DNA of 64,000 bases, from contig CM071591.1 in NCBI GenBank assembly GCA_036429605.1, positions 2,170,001 to 2,234,000 of the forward strand, read 5' to 3'. The position numbers and the translations under genes were made by a program. Source of the DNA: Cladobotryum mycophilum. Its lineage: Eukaryota; Ascomycota; Sordariomycetes; Hypocreales; Hypocreaceae. Positions 1 through 10,431 of this stretch are shown in pieces. Numbering within the stretch: the first letter of the stretch is position 1; each line of letters starts with the position of its first letter. A model generated the notes under the pieces. That model had not been told where the DNA came from, searched no databases, and saw nothing but the letters and a program-made list of their open reading frames with translations.

Positions 1-2
1 CT

Positions 3-530
3 GGCTCCCACCTCTTGGCCAAGGAGGGTATCCTCGCTGGTCTCTCTGCCACCACTCACCACGACCACCTGACCACCTTTGAGAACCTCTGCAGCGATGC
101 TGCTGTCAAGTACATGACTGAGCGAACTGATGTTGTTGAGGATGCCAGATACGTCGTGAACAACCTCCGCTTTGACATTGCCGATGAGGACCAGAGCCCT
201 TATACTCGCCGCAAGTCTGATGCGGGTGTTCCCAAGCATGCCCGGTACGTTCTTTCGTTTGTCACTTGATGGACACTTGGCTGACTTTAATGATAGAAAG
301 GGAAGCATGTCCTTCAAGGAATCCAACAGACGCCGTGAGTCCATTGTGCGCCGTGCCGCAATGCGCCTCGGTGGTCTTCGGGTTGTCACTGCGGGGGAGT
401 CAGCGCTGGCGTAGATGCAGCTTTGTATCTCGTCAGCGCTCTTGTGGATGACAAGACCGCAGAGGATGTTGCTAAGCTGATCCAGTGGACCTGGACCAAG
501 GGTGTTGTCGTCGACGGTCTCGACGTCTAG
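3..530 (+). CDS. DJ-1/PfpI (isonitrile hydratase-like) family protein, 3' part, with an apparent frameshift
   Basis: The 3' part of a gene cut by the window edge. Exon 3-244, intron 245-296 (GTACGT...TAG), exon 297-530, stop TAG. The visible protein opens with GSHLLAKEGILAGLSATTHH, the segment after the nucleophile elbow of DJ-1/PfpI class I glutamine-amidotransferase-like folds. It closes with TAG-GVSAGVDAALYLVS, the family's conserved C-terminal helix motif. Between them lies a basic stretch (RRKSDAGVPKHARKGSMS, then KESNRRRESIVRR) that looks longer than in bacterial members. Odd point: the frame breaks at the G5 run near 393-397. Six Gs would join the two halves exactly and give 78 codons in exon 2. 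The catalytic Cys lies upstream of the window. Family call is firm; the substrate is unknown. Confidence 0.75.
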
Positions 531-1786
531 GCCCGTGTATAACATATGGTGCCATAGAGCGAGGACTTTTTGGCCATGTAGAACCTACGAGTTGTGTAAA
601 CGGATGAGATATCCGATTTGTTTGTGTGTTGGAATTACTCTACTATGAAACTAAACGAAACGAAACGATATGAATTGATGTTATTATTATTTTTTACTAC
701 TCGTATTTCCCGTCTCTCTACCGTTTCTTTGTGATGAATGATGCTCTGTGGTTCTACTAGTACTATGAGAATGGTTCTGGATACGAAGGGGGAGTGAATG
801 CCTAGGACAAGTGGCAATCCTGATACCCCGCCTTTGGAGGATGATGCAGCTTTGGTGAATTGGCGGTAAGGCAACCCCAATTAGATGTGCATGCAAAAGA
901 TGAGGTGCATGGATGAGCGTGCGGAGGTCTTTGTCTGTTGCTACAAGTATTACTTACCTCGTGTATTCGGCCCCCAGGCCACGTTGTGTCGAGGGTGCAA
1001 GCCTTAATAAAAGGTCTTAAGCGATCCAATGACCATCGTATCGCGTCTCCCTCATTATTCGTTTTTCAAGCGTTTCAATGAGTCAAATCGCTCGAGTTTA
1101 GTCATCCGCATCCGTCTCATCTTCACCATGTCCCTTGTTGAAGAGGCACAAAACGGTATGAACAGCCGGATTACTGGCATAAAATCCCCAAAAGACGTCG
1201 TTGCATTAGTGGATGCATCCGTACATGTAGTAGTTCATGAACAAGGCTTGCGCTAATCCTAAACTGCTATAGCTCTGAAATTACATAATCCTGAAAGACA
1301 AAGCAAGGCAGCAGCAATAGCAGCAAAAATGGCAAGAAGGAGAGACGGAGCCGCAAAAATGTGGGCAAGCGCAGCTGGACCAGGCAAATCAGAACTGGAA
1401 CAGGGGGTTGTTCAATTTCTTAGACATCATCTCGTGCGTTTTGTCTGCAACCTTTCGCGACGCGACCAGGCAGTTGCTATTTTTGCCACTTTTCTATCAT
1501 TGGCATCATCGAGCAAATTAAAGACGACGATACTTGTCTGAACCACATACTATATCTAATTTCCAGTATCAATCTATTTTACTTACTTTGCACATCATAT
1601 TCGCTTCTTGATACATCCGGCGCATAGCTCCAGTCACACACACACACACAAATACGCACGCACGCACGCACGCTTGCCCCCGAGTCTCATCCTCAAGGGA
1701 GGAAAACAGTCTTTTTCATCCTTTGGTGGTCACTTAGACGAAGAATACGGTGGCAACTTGAGCCAGCCGAATCATCGCTAACCATC
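531..1786. other. Intergenic: 3' flank of the DJ-1-like gene and promoter of the SAP/RRM gene
   Basis: No credible gene; ORFs here are short and lack codon-like composition. Contains a CA run (about 1635-1650) followed by a CGCA tetranucleotide run (about 1655-1673) some 115 bp before the next ATG, probably in its promoter or leader. One copy of the recurrent 8-mer TACAAGTA lies at 942-949. Confidence 0.6.
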
Positions 1787-3715
1787 ATGGCTACCGACTG
1801 GGCCAAACTCAAAGTGGTCGACTTGAAAGCCGAGTTAAAGAGCCGTGGCCTATCGTACAATGGTCTAAAGGGGGAGTTGGTCGCGAGGCTCGAGGCTGAC
1901 GACATCGAGGATGACGACGTTGAGGATGCGCAATCCGACCAAGAAGAGGCACAACCCGAAGAGGATGAGCAGGAGGATGATACCGCGCAAGTAGACGAAC
2001 CAGAAGCAGATTCCGTCGAAGATGCGCCGGAGCTAGTCGAAGAGGAGTCAGAGCCTGCTGCTGCGCAAGATGAAGAAGAGCCCGAAGAACAACCTGACGC
2101 CGTTCAAGAAGACGAACCTACAGCTATCACAGAGGATCGTATCGCGACCCCTGAAGCAGCTGAGGCAGTTGATACCGAGGCAGTTGATACCGCGCCGGTC
2201 GATGACAAGAACCCTAATAATGAGTCCGGTCATGATGATGGCGAACAGTCGGTAGCTGAAGTAGCTGACGATATCTCCAAGCGCGAGAGCTCTCCAACAG
2301 CCGATAAAGAAATCAAAGAAAACACTCCTAATGAAATACCCTCTGAATCCGCTCCGAGCTCGCAAAAGCGCAAGCGACGCTCTGCTAGCCCGGCGCCCGC
2401 TGAGGAAGAAGTGGCTCGAAAACGCGTGCGCGCAGAGAATACTACGAATGGGGAAGCTGTTCATGTTGATGTCAAAGCAGACGAGGCAGATACAATTGCT
2501 ATCAGCGACGAAATGGACGTTGATAAGGAGCCTATCGATGAAAAGCATAGGCTCGCAAAAAACAAGCCCTCCCCGGACTCGAATACTGTACAAGAACCCG
2601 AAGCCACCGACCTTCAGGATATGGACTACGAGCGAGACGTTGCACCTGCAATTCACCCCGCTACACCTGCACTCTACATCAGCAACCTGATGCGCCCGTT
2701 GCGCACCGACGACATACGAGCACATCTGGCAAACCTAGCATCATCTAGCTCATCAGAATCAGAATCAACCGACGACATTGTTGTCAAGTTTTATCTTGAT
2801 CAGATTCGCACGCACGCATTCGCCGTCTTCCACACAACCACAGCTGCGTCGCGAGTCCGCGCAGCCTTGCACGACCGAGTGTGGCCAAACGAGAGCAACC
2901 GCAAAGCGCTTTCCGTCGACTTTGTCCCTCCCGAGAAAGTTGACGAGTGGATCGACATGGAAGAATCAAGCGGCAGTGGACGATCGGGTGCTAGATGGGA
3001 GGTAGTCTACCGTGATTTCCCAGATGGTACCGTCCAAGTGCGTTTGGAATCCGCCTCTGGGCCCGCCTCGAAACCTGCACCTACCGGTACCAAACAACCC
3101 CCCAAATCATCAGGCAACGATGGTGCCAACGCCATCCCCATCGGCCCTCGTAGCCATCGCGAAATTATCGCTCCCACGGGACCCAGAGCCGTCCGACCAG
3201 GCACCGGCCCTGGACCTCGACCACCTCCCAGCATACTGGATACCGTCGTCGAACGAACCCGCGCCCGACCACCCGTTACGTTTCAACTCGTCTCAGAGGA
3301 CCTTGCCCAGCGTCGTATAACCAACATGCAAACCTTTTACACACGCGATAAGAATCGTGACTATGGTCGCGAGATCAACCGCTACTCTTTCGAAGACGGC
3401 GACTCGTTTGTCGATCGCGGCAAGGAAGTTTTCGAGGGTATACGTCCTCCCCACCGCGAGCGCGCAATGGAACGGGACCGCCGCGGGGGTGGACGAGGAG
3501 GAGGTGGAGGTGGAGGCGGAGGTGGAGGCGGCGGTAGCTATGGAGGTCGACCTCCTCGTCGTGGACCTCCGCCCTTTAGACCTCGGAGTGATAGATATCT
3601 CCCTGGCCGAGGGGGCAGCAACGGCCGTGATGACCGTCGCTCTCGGTACGACGACGAGAGATCCTCAAGACATGGCAGCGATCGAGATAAGGATTATCGA
3701 AGCAACCGTCGCTAG
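1787..3715 (+). CDS. SAP-domain / RRM protein resembling Acinus (ASAP/EJC-associated splicing factor)
   Basis: Single-exon gene of 642 aa; ATG in a good context (ATCATGGCT). Residues about 5-39 form a SAP domain (LKVVDLKAELKSRGLSYNGL). About 40-130 is a strongly acidic stretch, and about 190-215 holds KR-rich nuclear localisation sequences (KRKRR, ARKRVR). About 292-385 is an RRM-like fold starting PALYISNLMRPLRTDD and ending near LSVDFVPPEKVDEW. About 486-510 is a conserved VVERTRARPPVTFQLV segment, where Acinus proteins carry the RNPS1/SAP18-binding (RSB) region. The C-terminus is RGG/glycine-rich (565-600) and RS/RD-rich. This order (SAP, acidic linker, RRM, RSB, basic RG/RS tail) is that of Acinus. 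Inferred role: nuclear RNA-binding factor in splicing or exon-junction complexes. The ASAP assignment rests on architecture only. Confidence 0.75.
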   Translation: MATDWAKLKVVDLKAELKSRGLSYNGLKGELVARLEADDIEDDDVEDAQSDQEEAQPEEDEQEDDTAQVDEPEADSVEDAPELVEEESEPAAAQDEEEPEEQPDAVQEDEPTAITEDRIATPEAAEAVDTEAVDTAPVDDKNPNNESGHDDGEQSVAEVADDISKRESSPTADKEIKENTPNEIPSESAPSSQKRKRRSASPAPAEEEVARKRVRAENTTNGEAVHVDVKADEADTIAISDEMDVDKEPIDEKHRLAKNKPSPDSNTVQEPEATDLQDMDYERDVAPAIHPATPALYISNLMRPLRTDDIRAHLANLASSSSSESESTDDIVVKFYLDQIRTHAFAVFHTTTAASRVRAALHDRVWPNESNRKALSVDFVPPEKVDEWIDMEESSGSGRSGARWEVVYRDFPDGTVQVRLESASGPASKPAPTGTKQPPKSSGNDGANAIPIGPRSHREIIAPTGPRAVRPGTGPGPRPPPSILDTVVERTRARPPVTFQLVSEDLAQRRITNMQTFYTRDKNRDYGREINRYSFEDGDSFVDRGKEVFEGIRPPHRERAMERDRRGGGRGGGGGGGGGGGGGSYGGRPPRRGPPPFRPRSDRYLPGRGGSNGRDDRRSRYDDERSSRHGSDRDKDYRSNRR

Positions 3716-4566
3716 GATCTCGGGTCTATGCCAGTATAACTCCTCCATACCAAGAACTTCACCCTCGCATTCACCCTCCTCATCAACAATCACGTCACAA
3801 CTTCACTTCTTCGTCTTCTTCTTCACATTAGTCTCCTCAAAGGGCGGTAATTTTTTTTTCTCTTTCCAAAAGGCGTTTAGGAAGGATTCTTATCCCCCCA
3901 AAACCAAACGGGGATTTGGCGGTAGGAAACCAAAGGCGGCGGCAAAGCTGAGAATGAAGTCAACGATACACAAATCCCCCTCCCTCACCCCGACTCTCAA
4001 CAAATGTATTTCCCCTCTCCCCTTTCTTCTACCTCTTCTCTTGTATGAAAACCACTACACAACGACACAACTACTCTGCGTCCATGTTTGTTTACTTTTT
4101 CTTCTTCTTCTTCTTCTTCATCTCCCAGGAGGGGGTTTTTAAGGTAGACCGGGGAGGGCTTTTTAAATAGTTACTAATAGCTCGTTCATGTAAAAACAAC
4201 AAAAAAACACTTTCCGATTTCAAGGCGTTTTGGCGCAAAGGGTTTTGCTTTGCTGTGCAGGAAATACCAAAAATTAGTTGATGAAGAAAATACATACTCT
4301 CATAATCAATGCCGAGATTTAATTCATATTCATCGTTCATATCCAAACAGCCTTTCATTTATCTGCTTTACTAGTCACTTAATGAATTATAGGACGATGA
4401 GAGAGAAACCAGCATTGCATAATGACTTAAATCAAGTTCAATTAGCCCCCTTTACAAGACTTGATCATCATTCCTAAACTACCAAATCATTTTTTTATTT
4501 CCCTGAAATATTTACGCCCAAGAAAACTCCCCTTTACCCCCCCCCAAAAACCCCAGTCTGCCATTT
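3716..4566. other. Convergent intergenic region between the SAP/RRM gene and arg-2
   Basis: 3' flanks of two genes facing each other. Pyrimidine-rich with a CTT run (about 4098-4121) and several A- or T-tracts. The ORFs that cross it are low-complexity extensions. No gene seen. Confidence 0.6.
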
Positions 4567-6033
4567 TCAGGCAGTGCCGGCAAGCGGAATGGGCTCAACA
4601 CCAACACGCTCCTTGCTAAGAACGTCAAGGATGAACTGGCTGGGCCGGTTGTCCTTGTAGGTGCCCTGAGCGCTCTTGGCAATTCTGACGTTCTCGACAT
4701 ACTTGTCAAAGAGATAAGCGCTGTCCATTGGGCCACCCTTGGCTTCAGGATGGAATTGGGTTGAGAAGATTGGTCGGGTCTTGTGCATCAATCCCTCGTT
4801 GCTGCCATCATTCAAGTTGACAAAGAATTCCTTGAAGTCAGTGGGCAAGGTGCTAGCATCCACGGCATATCCGTGGTTCTGACTGGTGATGTGGCATTGG
4901 CCAGTGGTCAAGTCCAAAGCAGGAATGTTGTGGGCTCGGTTACCATACTTCATCTTGATGGTCTTGGCACCAACAGCCATGGCTAGAAGTTGGTGACCAA
5001 GGCAAATGCCCATGATAGGGGTAGAAGAAGTCTCCATCAAGCGAGCCAGGTTGTAAACAGTCTCCTGGCAATGTGTTGGGTCACCAGGGCCGTTGGAGAT
5101 GAAGACACCATCAAAGTGGTCAGCGACCTTGTGGATGGGATAGTTGTAAGGGAAGACGGTGATGGAGGCACCTCGGCTGACCAAGGCGCGAAGGATGTTC
5201 TCCTTGACACCGCAGTCAATAAGAGCAACGTGAAGATCGGCACCAGGCGATTCAACCACGAAGGGAGCTTTGGTGCTCACACGCTTGACGAGATTGATCT
5301 GGCCAGGATCAACGAAGCTCTCATCTTCATCGGCATCGTACTCGTCACCAATAGAGATCCTAGCTAGGGAAGAACCCCGCTCTCGGAGAAAGGTGACAAT
5401 TTCACGGGTATCAACGCCAGAAATAGCAGGGATGCCCTCACGAGCACACCACTCGCCCAAGCTCTCGACGGCAGTCCAATGGCTGTAGTTGAGAGCAACA
5501 TCGGACACAACAACACCAGCACACTGAATGTGGGGTGACTCAAAGTACTTGAGCAGGTTGAACTGATCTCGCTCGTTGGAGGGAACACCGTAGTTGCCGA
5601 TAAGAGGCTGAGTGAAGACGAGGATCTGGCCACGGTATGAGGGGTCAGTCATGGACTCGGGGTAGCCCACGAGAGAGGTGGTGAAGACGGCTTCACCAGA
5701 GATGTTGGCATTAGCACCGAAAGCCTTGCCCCGGAAGATGGGACCATCCTAGAACGTGCCCATGTTAGCCTCCTGTGTGCATAAGAAGAGAGGGGGGCGG
5801 GGAAGGCCCAATTGAATTGAGGTAGTAAGTCATACTCGAATGGTGAAGGTAGCAGGCAGAGACGGGACAGGTTGTGTGCCTCGCGTGCCATGCAGAGGCA
5901 TCTTCCTGCCCTTGCTACCGGCAGCAATGGACGGACCGGAGGCATATCGGGCCTGGAGTGGCATCCGGGTGCGGAGCCCCGCGGCGGGCTTGGACGCCGA
6001 TTTGGCAAATTGACCTGCCAGCCTGGAGAACAT
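4567..6033 (-). CDS. arg-2: Carbamoyl-phosphate synthase, arginine-specific, small (glutamine amidotransferase) subunit
   Basis: Exon 1 is 5836-6033 and exon 2 is 4567-5748, with an 87-bp intron (GTATGA...TAG). The protein is 459 aa. It hydrolyses glutamine and feeds ammonia to the large subunit for carbamoyl phosphate in arginine biosynthesis. The N-terminus ([20 protein letters not shown]) is Arg/Ser/Ala-rich without acidic residues, as in a mitochondrial transit peptide. The N-terminal CPSase domain follows ([19 protein letters not shown]). The class I GATase domain carries the nucleophile in GICLGHQ (Cys about 315) and the His/Glu pair in FHPEAKGG (about 399 and 401). SNGPGD is also present. 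Length fits fungal Cpa1 (about 450 aa). A spliced arginine attenuator uORF lies upstream in the leader. Orthology is very secure; the symbol follows Neurospora (CPA1 in yeast). Confidence 0.97.
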
Positions 6034-6120
6034 GGCAGCTTTTTTGCAAATGGTCTAGGTTATGAGTAATAAAGTTAAAAAAGAGGTAGTTATTCGAAAG
6101 GCTTTTTGGGACGAGGCTCC

Positions 6121-6490
6121 TTAAGCACAGAGAGACCTCCACAGATGGTCTGTGTTGAAACGGGGTTAGTTAGTATGGATCGGATGCGGTGAGTCAATCG
6201 CGACAATTGTTGTGTGTGGGAGGGGACCAACGAACCAGAGAGATAATCCTGTAGAACAATGATGGTCAGCAAAGTTGTGTTGTTTAAATCAATGTGAAAT
6301 TCGAGGGTGGGAGAGAGAGGGGGGGAGGATCCAGCACCACATGGCAGGGAACCCAAGAGAGCTCGATGGGGCTGAAATGGGGGCATCATGAAAACCCAAT
6401 GGCTCCTCTTCGTTTCAAGGCGCAACAAGACCAAAAAAAAAAAGGCCAAACACATACCTGAGAAGTGTAGACTGACGGGCGCCCGTTCAT
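6121..6490 (-). CDS. Arginine attenuator peptide (AAP) uORF in the arg-2 leader, split by two introns
   Basis: A 24-codon uORF assembled from three exons: 6458-6490 (MNGRPSVYTSQ), 6236-6248 (13 nt, DYLS plus one base) and 6121-6149 (ending DHLWRSLCA, stop TAA). Introns are 6249-6457 (GTATGT...ACAG, 209 bp) and 6150-6235 (GTTCGT...ACAG, 86 bp). The peptide matches the known fungal arg-2/CPA1 attenuator, including the critical Asp at position 12, Tyr13 and Trp19. In that established system, high arginine makes the nascent peptide stall the ribosome at the uORF stop, which lowers initiation at the main ATG. The uORF stop is 87 nt from the arg-2 ATG. The second donor (GTTCGT) is weak. If intron 1 were retained, the peptide would diverge after residue 11. 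Confidence 0.95.
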
Positions 6491-7665
6491 AAGAGCGGAT
6501 TGATGGATACCTTGTTCAAATTCGACAAAATAGAGAGGCTCAAGGCACTCTTTTGGATGTATGATTGTGCAAGGAAGGGAAGCAATTGATTGGTGGTGGC
6601 GGCACAATGTGCTCTCGAGGACTGCCCTTTTCTCTGTTGACCCTGCGTGATGATGATGGTGGAAGGGGAAGAAGAGAAGAATAGAGTGGAAGGCTTTGGA
6701 GGGAATGACTCTTTAGAATGGATTGACTTCAGGTTTCCCCAGCGGAGGTGGTTACAATTGATGTGGAACCTTGTCGACGCCACTCCCCAGTCACCTCAAT
6801 TTTTCTCTCTTGTGCGGTGACAAAGAACGGCCGTCTATTGGCCAGAGATTGATGAATTACCCGTGCTCAGTGGTCTTTTAGCGGTCTTCCAGTGGGCTCT
6901 TCAGTGGACGAGGTGGGGGTGTGTTGCTTGTTTGACTCTGTTGACTCTTTTTTTTTTTCGCGCAAGCTTCAGACGCCGATATCGTTGTTGAAGCTCCAGT
7001 ACAAGCTTAGAAAACGGCCCGTGCTAGGAAAAAAAGCAAATTATAGTAATTACCCCATTGATTAAGATCCATTCTCTTTCTTTGTGACGCATCTTCGTGG
7101 GAAAGGGCAATTTCTTAGGTTTCTTTTTTCTCTTCTTCTTTCTTTCCTATTCTAACTAATTGCGGAAGTTGGCACGCAAGTTGTGTCTTAGCATACTACC
7201 TACGGAGTACATAAAGAGAAGAGGTGGGCGGATACATCATGTCAATCAAATCAGGGCTCTGCTACTACAAGTATGAGCGCATGCATTCATTGTGCGTGCC
7301 TTGCTTTTAGGTAGGGGGGTTAAAGATTTTATTTTATTTCCCTAGTGTTGATTTGAACCGCCTGCAGGATGCATGTCAGCAACACGACATGACATTGTGC
7401 ATAGGCTTTAAACCCAATGTCCTTCTCATCATCAGTAACGGTTACGCATCAGTGCGGTAATGGAGTCTTTCAAGTTGATACGGCTCTCTTGTGTTTTCAG
7501 AGATTCAATCAGGGGCCTTTTTTTATATGCACCATGAAACCTCCCTATATACGGAGTAGACAGATCAACCGGTGATGGACTCTATGACTTGTACCATGCT
7601 AGCAGTTTATAATCCTTTTTGATACGTCCGATCATCATCATCATCATCAAGTCTATTCTCCCCTT
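6491..7665. other. arg-2 promoter region and 3' flank of the ETF-beta gene
   Basis: No gene seen apart from the regulatory sites given separately. Two copies of the motif TACGGAGTA occur (7201-7209 and 7550-7558), one TACAAGTA at 7266-7273, and an ATC run at about 7630-7648. Confidence 0.6.
6706..6947. promoter_or_regulatory. Three TGACTC elements (CPC1/Gcn4-type) upstream of arg-2
   Basis: TGACTC occurs at 6706-6711, 6933-6938 and 6942-6947, the last two nearly adjacent. A full TGAGTCA is at 6190-6196 inside the second uORF intron. TGACTC is the core of the Gcn4/CPC1 site used in cross-pathway control of amino-acid genes in fungi. The site cluster just upstream of the leader of an arginine gene makes this reading plausible. 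The transcription start is not known from sequence. Confidence 0.5.
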
Positions 7666-8642
7666 TTACAGAGCTCCAAGCTCCTTCAACTTGGCAATCA
7701 ATCCACCCACATCTTCAACCTTTCCACCTCCTTGTCTCGGCTCAGGTTCTATAACCATATCCATTAGCGTCGTCACTCTCCTCACGTCAAGGCCAAAGAC
7801 TGATATATGCAACTAATATATGCAGGGGAAAAAAAGGGAAAAAAGAGAGAAAAAAGAAAGAAAGAAAGAAAGAAAGAAAGAAGACCTACCCGTAACCTTC
7901 AACACCTTGAGTCTCTTCTCATTATCCAGCCCATAATCCGCCAATGTCTTCTTCTCCAACTTCTTCTTCTTGGCCTTCATGATATTCGGCAATGTAGCAT
8001 ATCGCGGCACGTTTAGTCGCAAATCTGTAGTCACAACCAGCGGCAGCTTCGCCCTCACAGTCTCGACACCGCCGTCAATCTCCTTGGTAATCGTAACGCT
8101 GTCGTTCTCGCCGAATTCAATCTTGCTGGCCTGCGTCGCCTGCGGCCAGTTCAGCAGACCGGCAAGCATCTGGCCCGTCTGCCCCGCATCGTCATCGATG
8201 CTCTGCTTGCCCAGGATCACAAGGTTGCTCTTCTCCGCCTCGACAGTCTTCTTCAGCAGCTTGGCCACCGTCAGGGGCTCCAGCTCCTCGCCGTTGCCGA
8301 TCTCAACATGGATACCGCGATCCGCACCCAGGGCCATGGCTGTTCGGAGGATCTCCTGCGCCTTGGGGGGGCCGGCGGAAAAGGCCAAAATGTCCTCGAC
8401 GCCGCCGGGGGCTCGCTTCTGGTCGCGGATCCTGAAGGACTCCTCGATGGAGAGCTCGTCGAAGGGGTTCATCGAATGCTTGACGCCCTCGGTTTCGACG
8501 CCGGTTTGCGCCTTGTTGACTCGCGGCTTGACCTATGCGCATGGATTCGTCAATTGTTGCTCATTCAATCAGCGAGATTGTGCATTCTTACCGCATAGTC
8601 AATTACCCGCTTAACGGGGACAAGAATCCGTAGTGCAGACAT
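7666..8642 (-). CDS. Electron transfer flavoprotein, beta subunit (mitochondrial)
   Basis: Exons 8592-8642, 7890-8532 and 7666-7748; introns 8533-8591 (59 bp) and 7749-7889 (141 bp). The protein is 258 aa, the family's usual size. With the alpha subunit and FAD/AMP it passes electrons from acyl-CoA and other matrix dehydrogenases to ETF-ubiquinone oxidoreductase. Starts MSALRILVPVKRVIDYAVKP, the ETF-beta opening with conserved VKRVID. The body has MNPFDELSIEESFRIRD, GKQSIDDDAGQTGQMLAGLL (AMP-binding loop region) and TTDLRLNVPRYATLPNIMKA, the family signature. It closes EPEPRQGGGKVEDVGGLIAK. There is no cleavable presequence, as in other eukaryotic ETF-beta proteins. Codon E at the last splice is completed across the junction (G|AA), which fixes the exon 3 start. 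Confidence 0.95.
7853..7882. repeat. GAAA microsatellite inside the last intron of the ETF-beta gene
   Basis: Seven or so copies of GAAA on the plus strand, just inside the donor end of the 141-bp intron (7749-7889). On the transcript it is a pyrimidine-rich TTTC run right after the 5' splice site, not at the acceptor. Confidence 0.85.
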
Positions 8643-9186
8643 TGTGGCGGTTGATTATTGAAGATGCAGAGATGCTGCTTGAAAGAGGGATGTCTCAAGG
8701 CCGTCATTCAACTGAACCCCGATCATGCCCGGTTAGGGCCGGCTTCGTCTTCAACCTCGGGTGTCCGCGCACGTGATGCCCCTCCGAAGTGCGCCGCGTT
8801 ATGGCTCCGGAGCTCGGAGCACATGTTCTTAAACCGAGACAAGGAGAATGGTTTGTTATAAGACTGAAATAGAGGTGGTGTATAAATCGCTAGATCTAAA
8901 ATGTCTTTTTTCTTTCTTTTTCTTTTCTTTCTGTTAGCACGTGCTACACATTTTGGTAGACTTGGTCAAGCATGTTGCTGCCAACAAGATTGCCATCTTG
9001 ATCACCCTTCCACTTGGCTCAGAGGTTCATCCAATGATGGACTACCAGCAGTTGATTCACTTATCTCGTGTTGCAAATTCTTTCAAGTATGCAATAAGAA
9101 GAAAAAATCATAAAACATAATCATATCTATTCATACCCATTACTCCAACTCCAACTCTATCTCGCCATCTCCTCTCATCGCTCCAT
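8643..9186. other. Intergenic: ETF-beta promoter and ArfGAP 3' flank
   Basis: No gene seen. T-rich stretch at about 8905-8935. ORFs here are short and unsupported. Confidence 0.6.
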
Positions 9187-10431
9187 TCACCAATCATCCC
9201 ACTCATCACTTTTCTGCTTCTGCCCCGGCGCCGCGGCAGCTCCTCTATTCTTCCCCATCGCGGTGGTCCCAATAGCACTGTTACTAGGCTTTGGCTGCTC
9301 TGCCAAGCTAGAAAAGTCGTCCCAAAAGTCTTTGCGGCTCGCATCGAGGGGGCCTCGCGTCCCCTTTGATCGGGGCCCTCGACAAACCGGGTGAATCCGT
9401 CCTGTGCGCTTTTACCGGCGATTTGTGCTTGACGGGCAAGCTGCGTGGCGGTGAGTTGTGCTTGTTTAGCGAATTCACCATCAGCAATCTAAGGAAAGTG
9501 GTCTGTTAGTATCGAAATATGGTATTAAAGCGAGGGCTGGTAAGATGGAAGACGTACGCTCTTTGCAGTGGGCTGGATATATCCATCATTCACCGTCTTG
9601 GCCGTCTTTTGCACCGTAGATGTAAACCATCCGAATCCCTTTGTAAGTGCCGCCATAGGATCCTTCTGCACATCTTCGAAAAGGGGCAGCACGCCTCCTC
9701 CTTGGCTGCTTTGGGTTGGCATTGGTGCACTTCCAAAGCCGGCGTACTTGCCACCCTGGCTTGGAGGCAGATTTTCCGGTCGCGAGGCATTATTAGCGCC
9801 TAGTTTGGCAAAATATTGATCGTCCACCTTGACCTTGCCCCCTCCAGGGCTCTGGCTTCGGCTCGCCGTTCCGCTCAGTGGTGTTCCCGTCCGCGATGTC
9901 TGCTTGGCCGGAGCTGGGGCTGCAGGTTTCTTCTCGCCGGGGACATAATCCCTTCCTTCCGCCTTGCATGCAAGCCTCTCCTTCCACTCCTCGCCGACCT
10001 CGCCGCTGTATCGCTCTGCGATCGTAGCATCGTCCCACGACAGACCCCTCATTTGCGTATCCTCATGGTCCTCGAAGAATTTTCGCCAGTTCTCGTTGCC
10101 GCCCAGCCTCATCCGCTCAAGCTCGTTGGCCTTGAAGGCGTCCATCGAAATGCTTCGGACAAAGGAGATGTGAACACCAAGCCCGCGATGGACGCCGGCA
10201 CAGCCTAGGCAAATGAAGATTCCGAACTTGGGGGATGCCCATTGTGGCGATGGGGCGTTGCAGTCGCAGCAGACGTTGTTTTTCGATTCCTTTTGGAGGG
10301 CAGCCAGCTGTATAAAGGCCAGTTAGTGTTATGCGACGACTTGAGATGGCGGTGGAAAGACGGGAGATGGTGGTGCGCCGAACCTTGGACCGCGTTTCGG
10401 GATCAACCTCCCACATGGCCTTGGAAGCCAT
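9187..10431 (-). CDS. gcs1: ADP-ribosylation factor GTPase-activating protein (Gcs1/ArfGAP1 class), one apparent frameshift
   Basis: Exons 10384-10431, 9558-10307 and 9187-9488; introns 10308-10383 (76 bp) and 9489-9557 (69 bp). Intended length is 366 aa. It stimulates GTP hydrolysis on Arf at the Golgi and endosomes. The ArfGAP domain is at residues about 5-120: [21 protein letters not shown], the CX2C...CX2C zinc finger ([26 protein letters not shown]) and the arginine finger in GVHRGLGVH. The C-terminal half carries amphipathic segments ([20 protein letters not shown]) used for curved-membrane binding in this class. It ends KSDEWDDW, the usual terminal motif. Odd: the frame breaks between FVEGP and [11 protein letters not shown] near 9345-9372. 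One extra base, most simply in the C5/G5 run, restores it. Orthology is secure; the break may be sequence error. Confidence 0.92.

Noticed and set aside
2048..2725. 225-codon minus-strand ORF inside the SAP/RRM gene
   Set aside because: Fully antisense to a well-supported coding region; Phe/Arg/Cys-rich composition is the mirror of acidic codons, with no domain.
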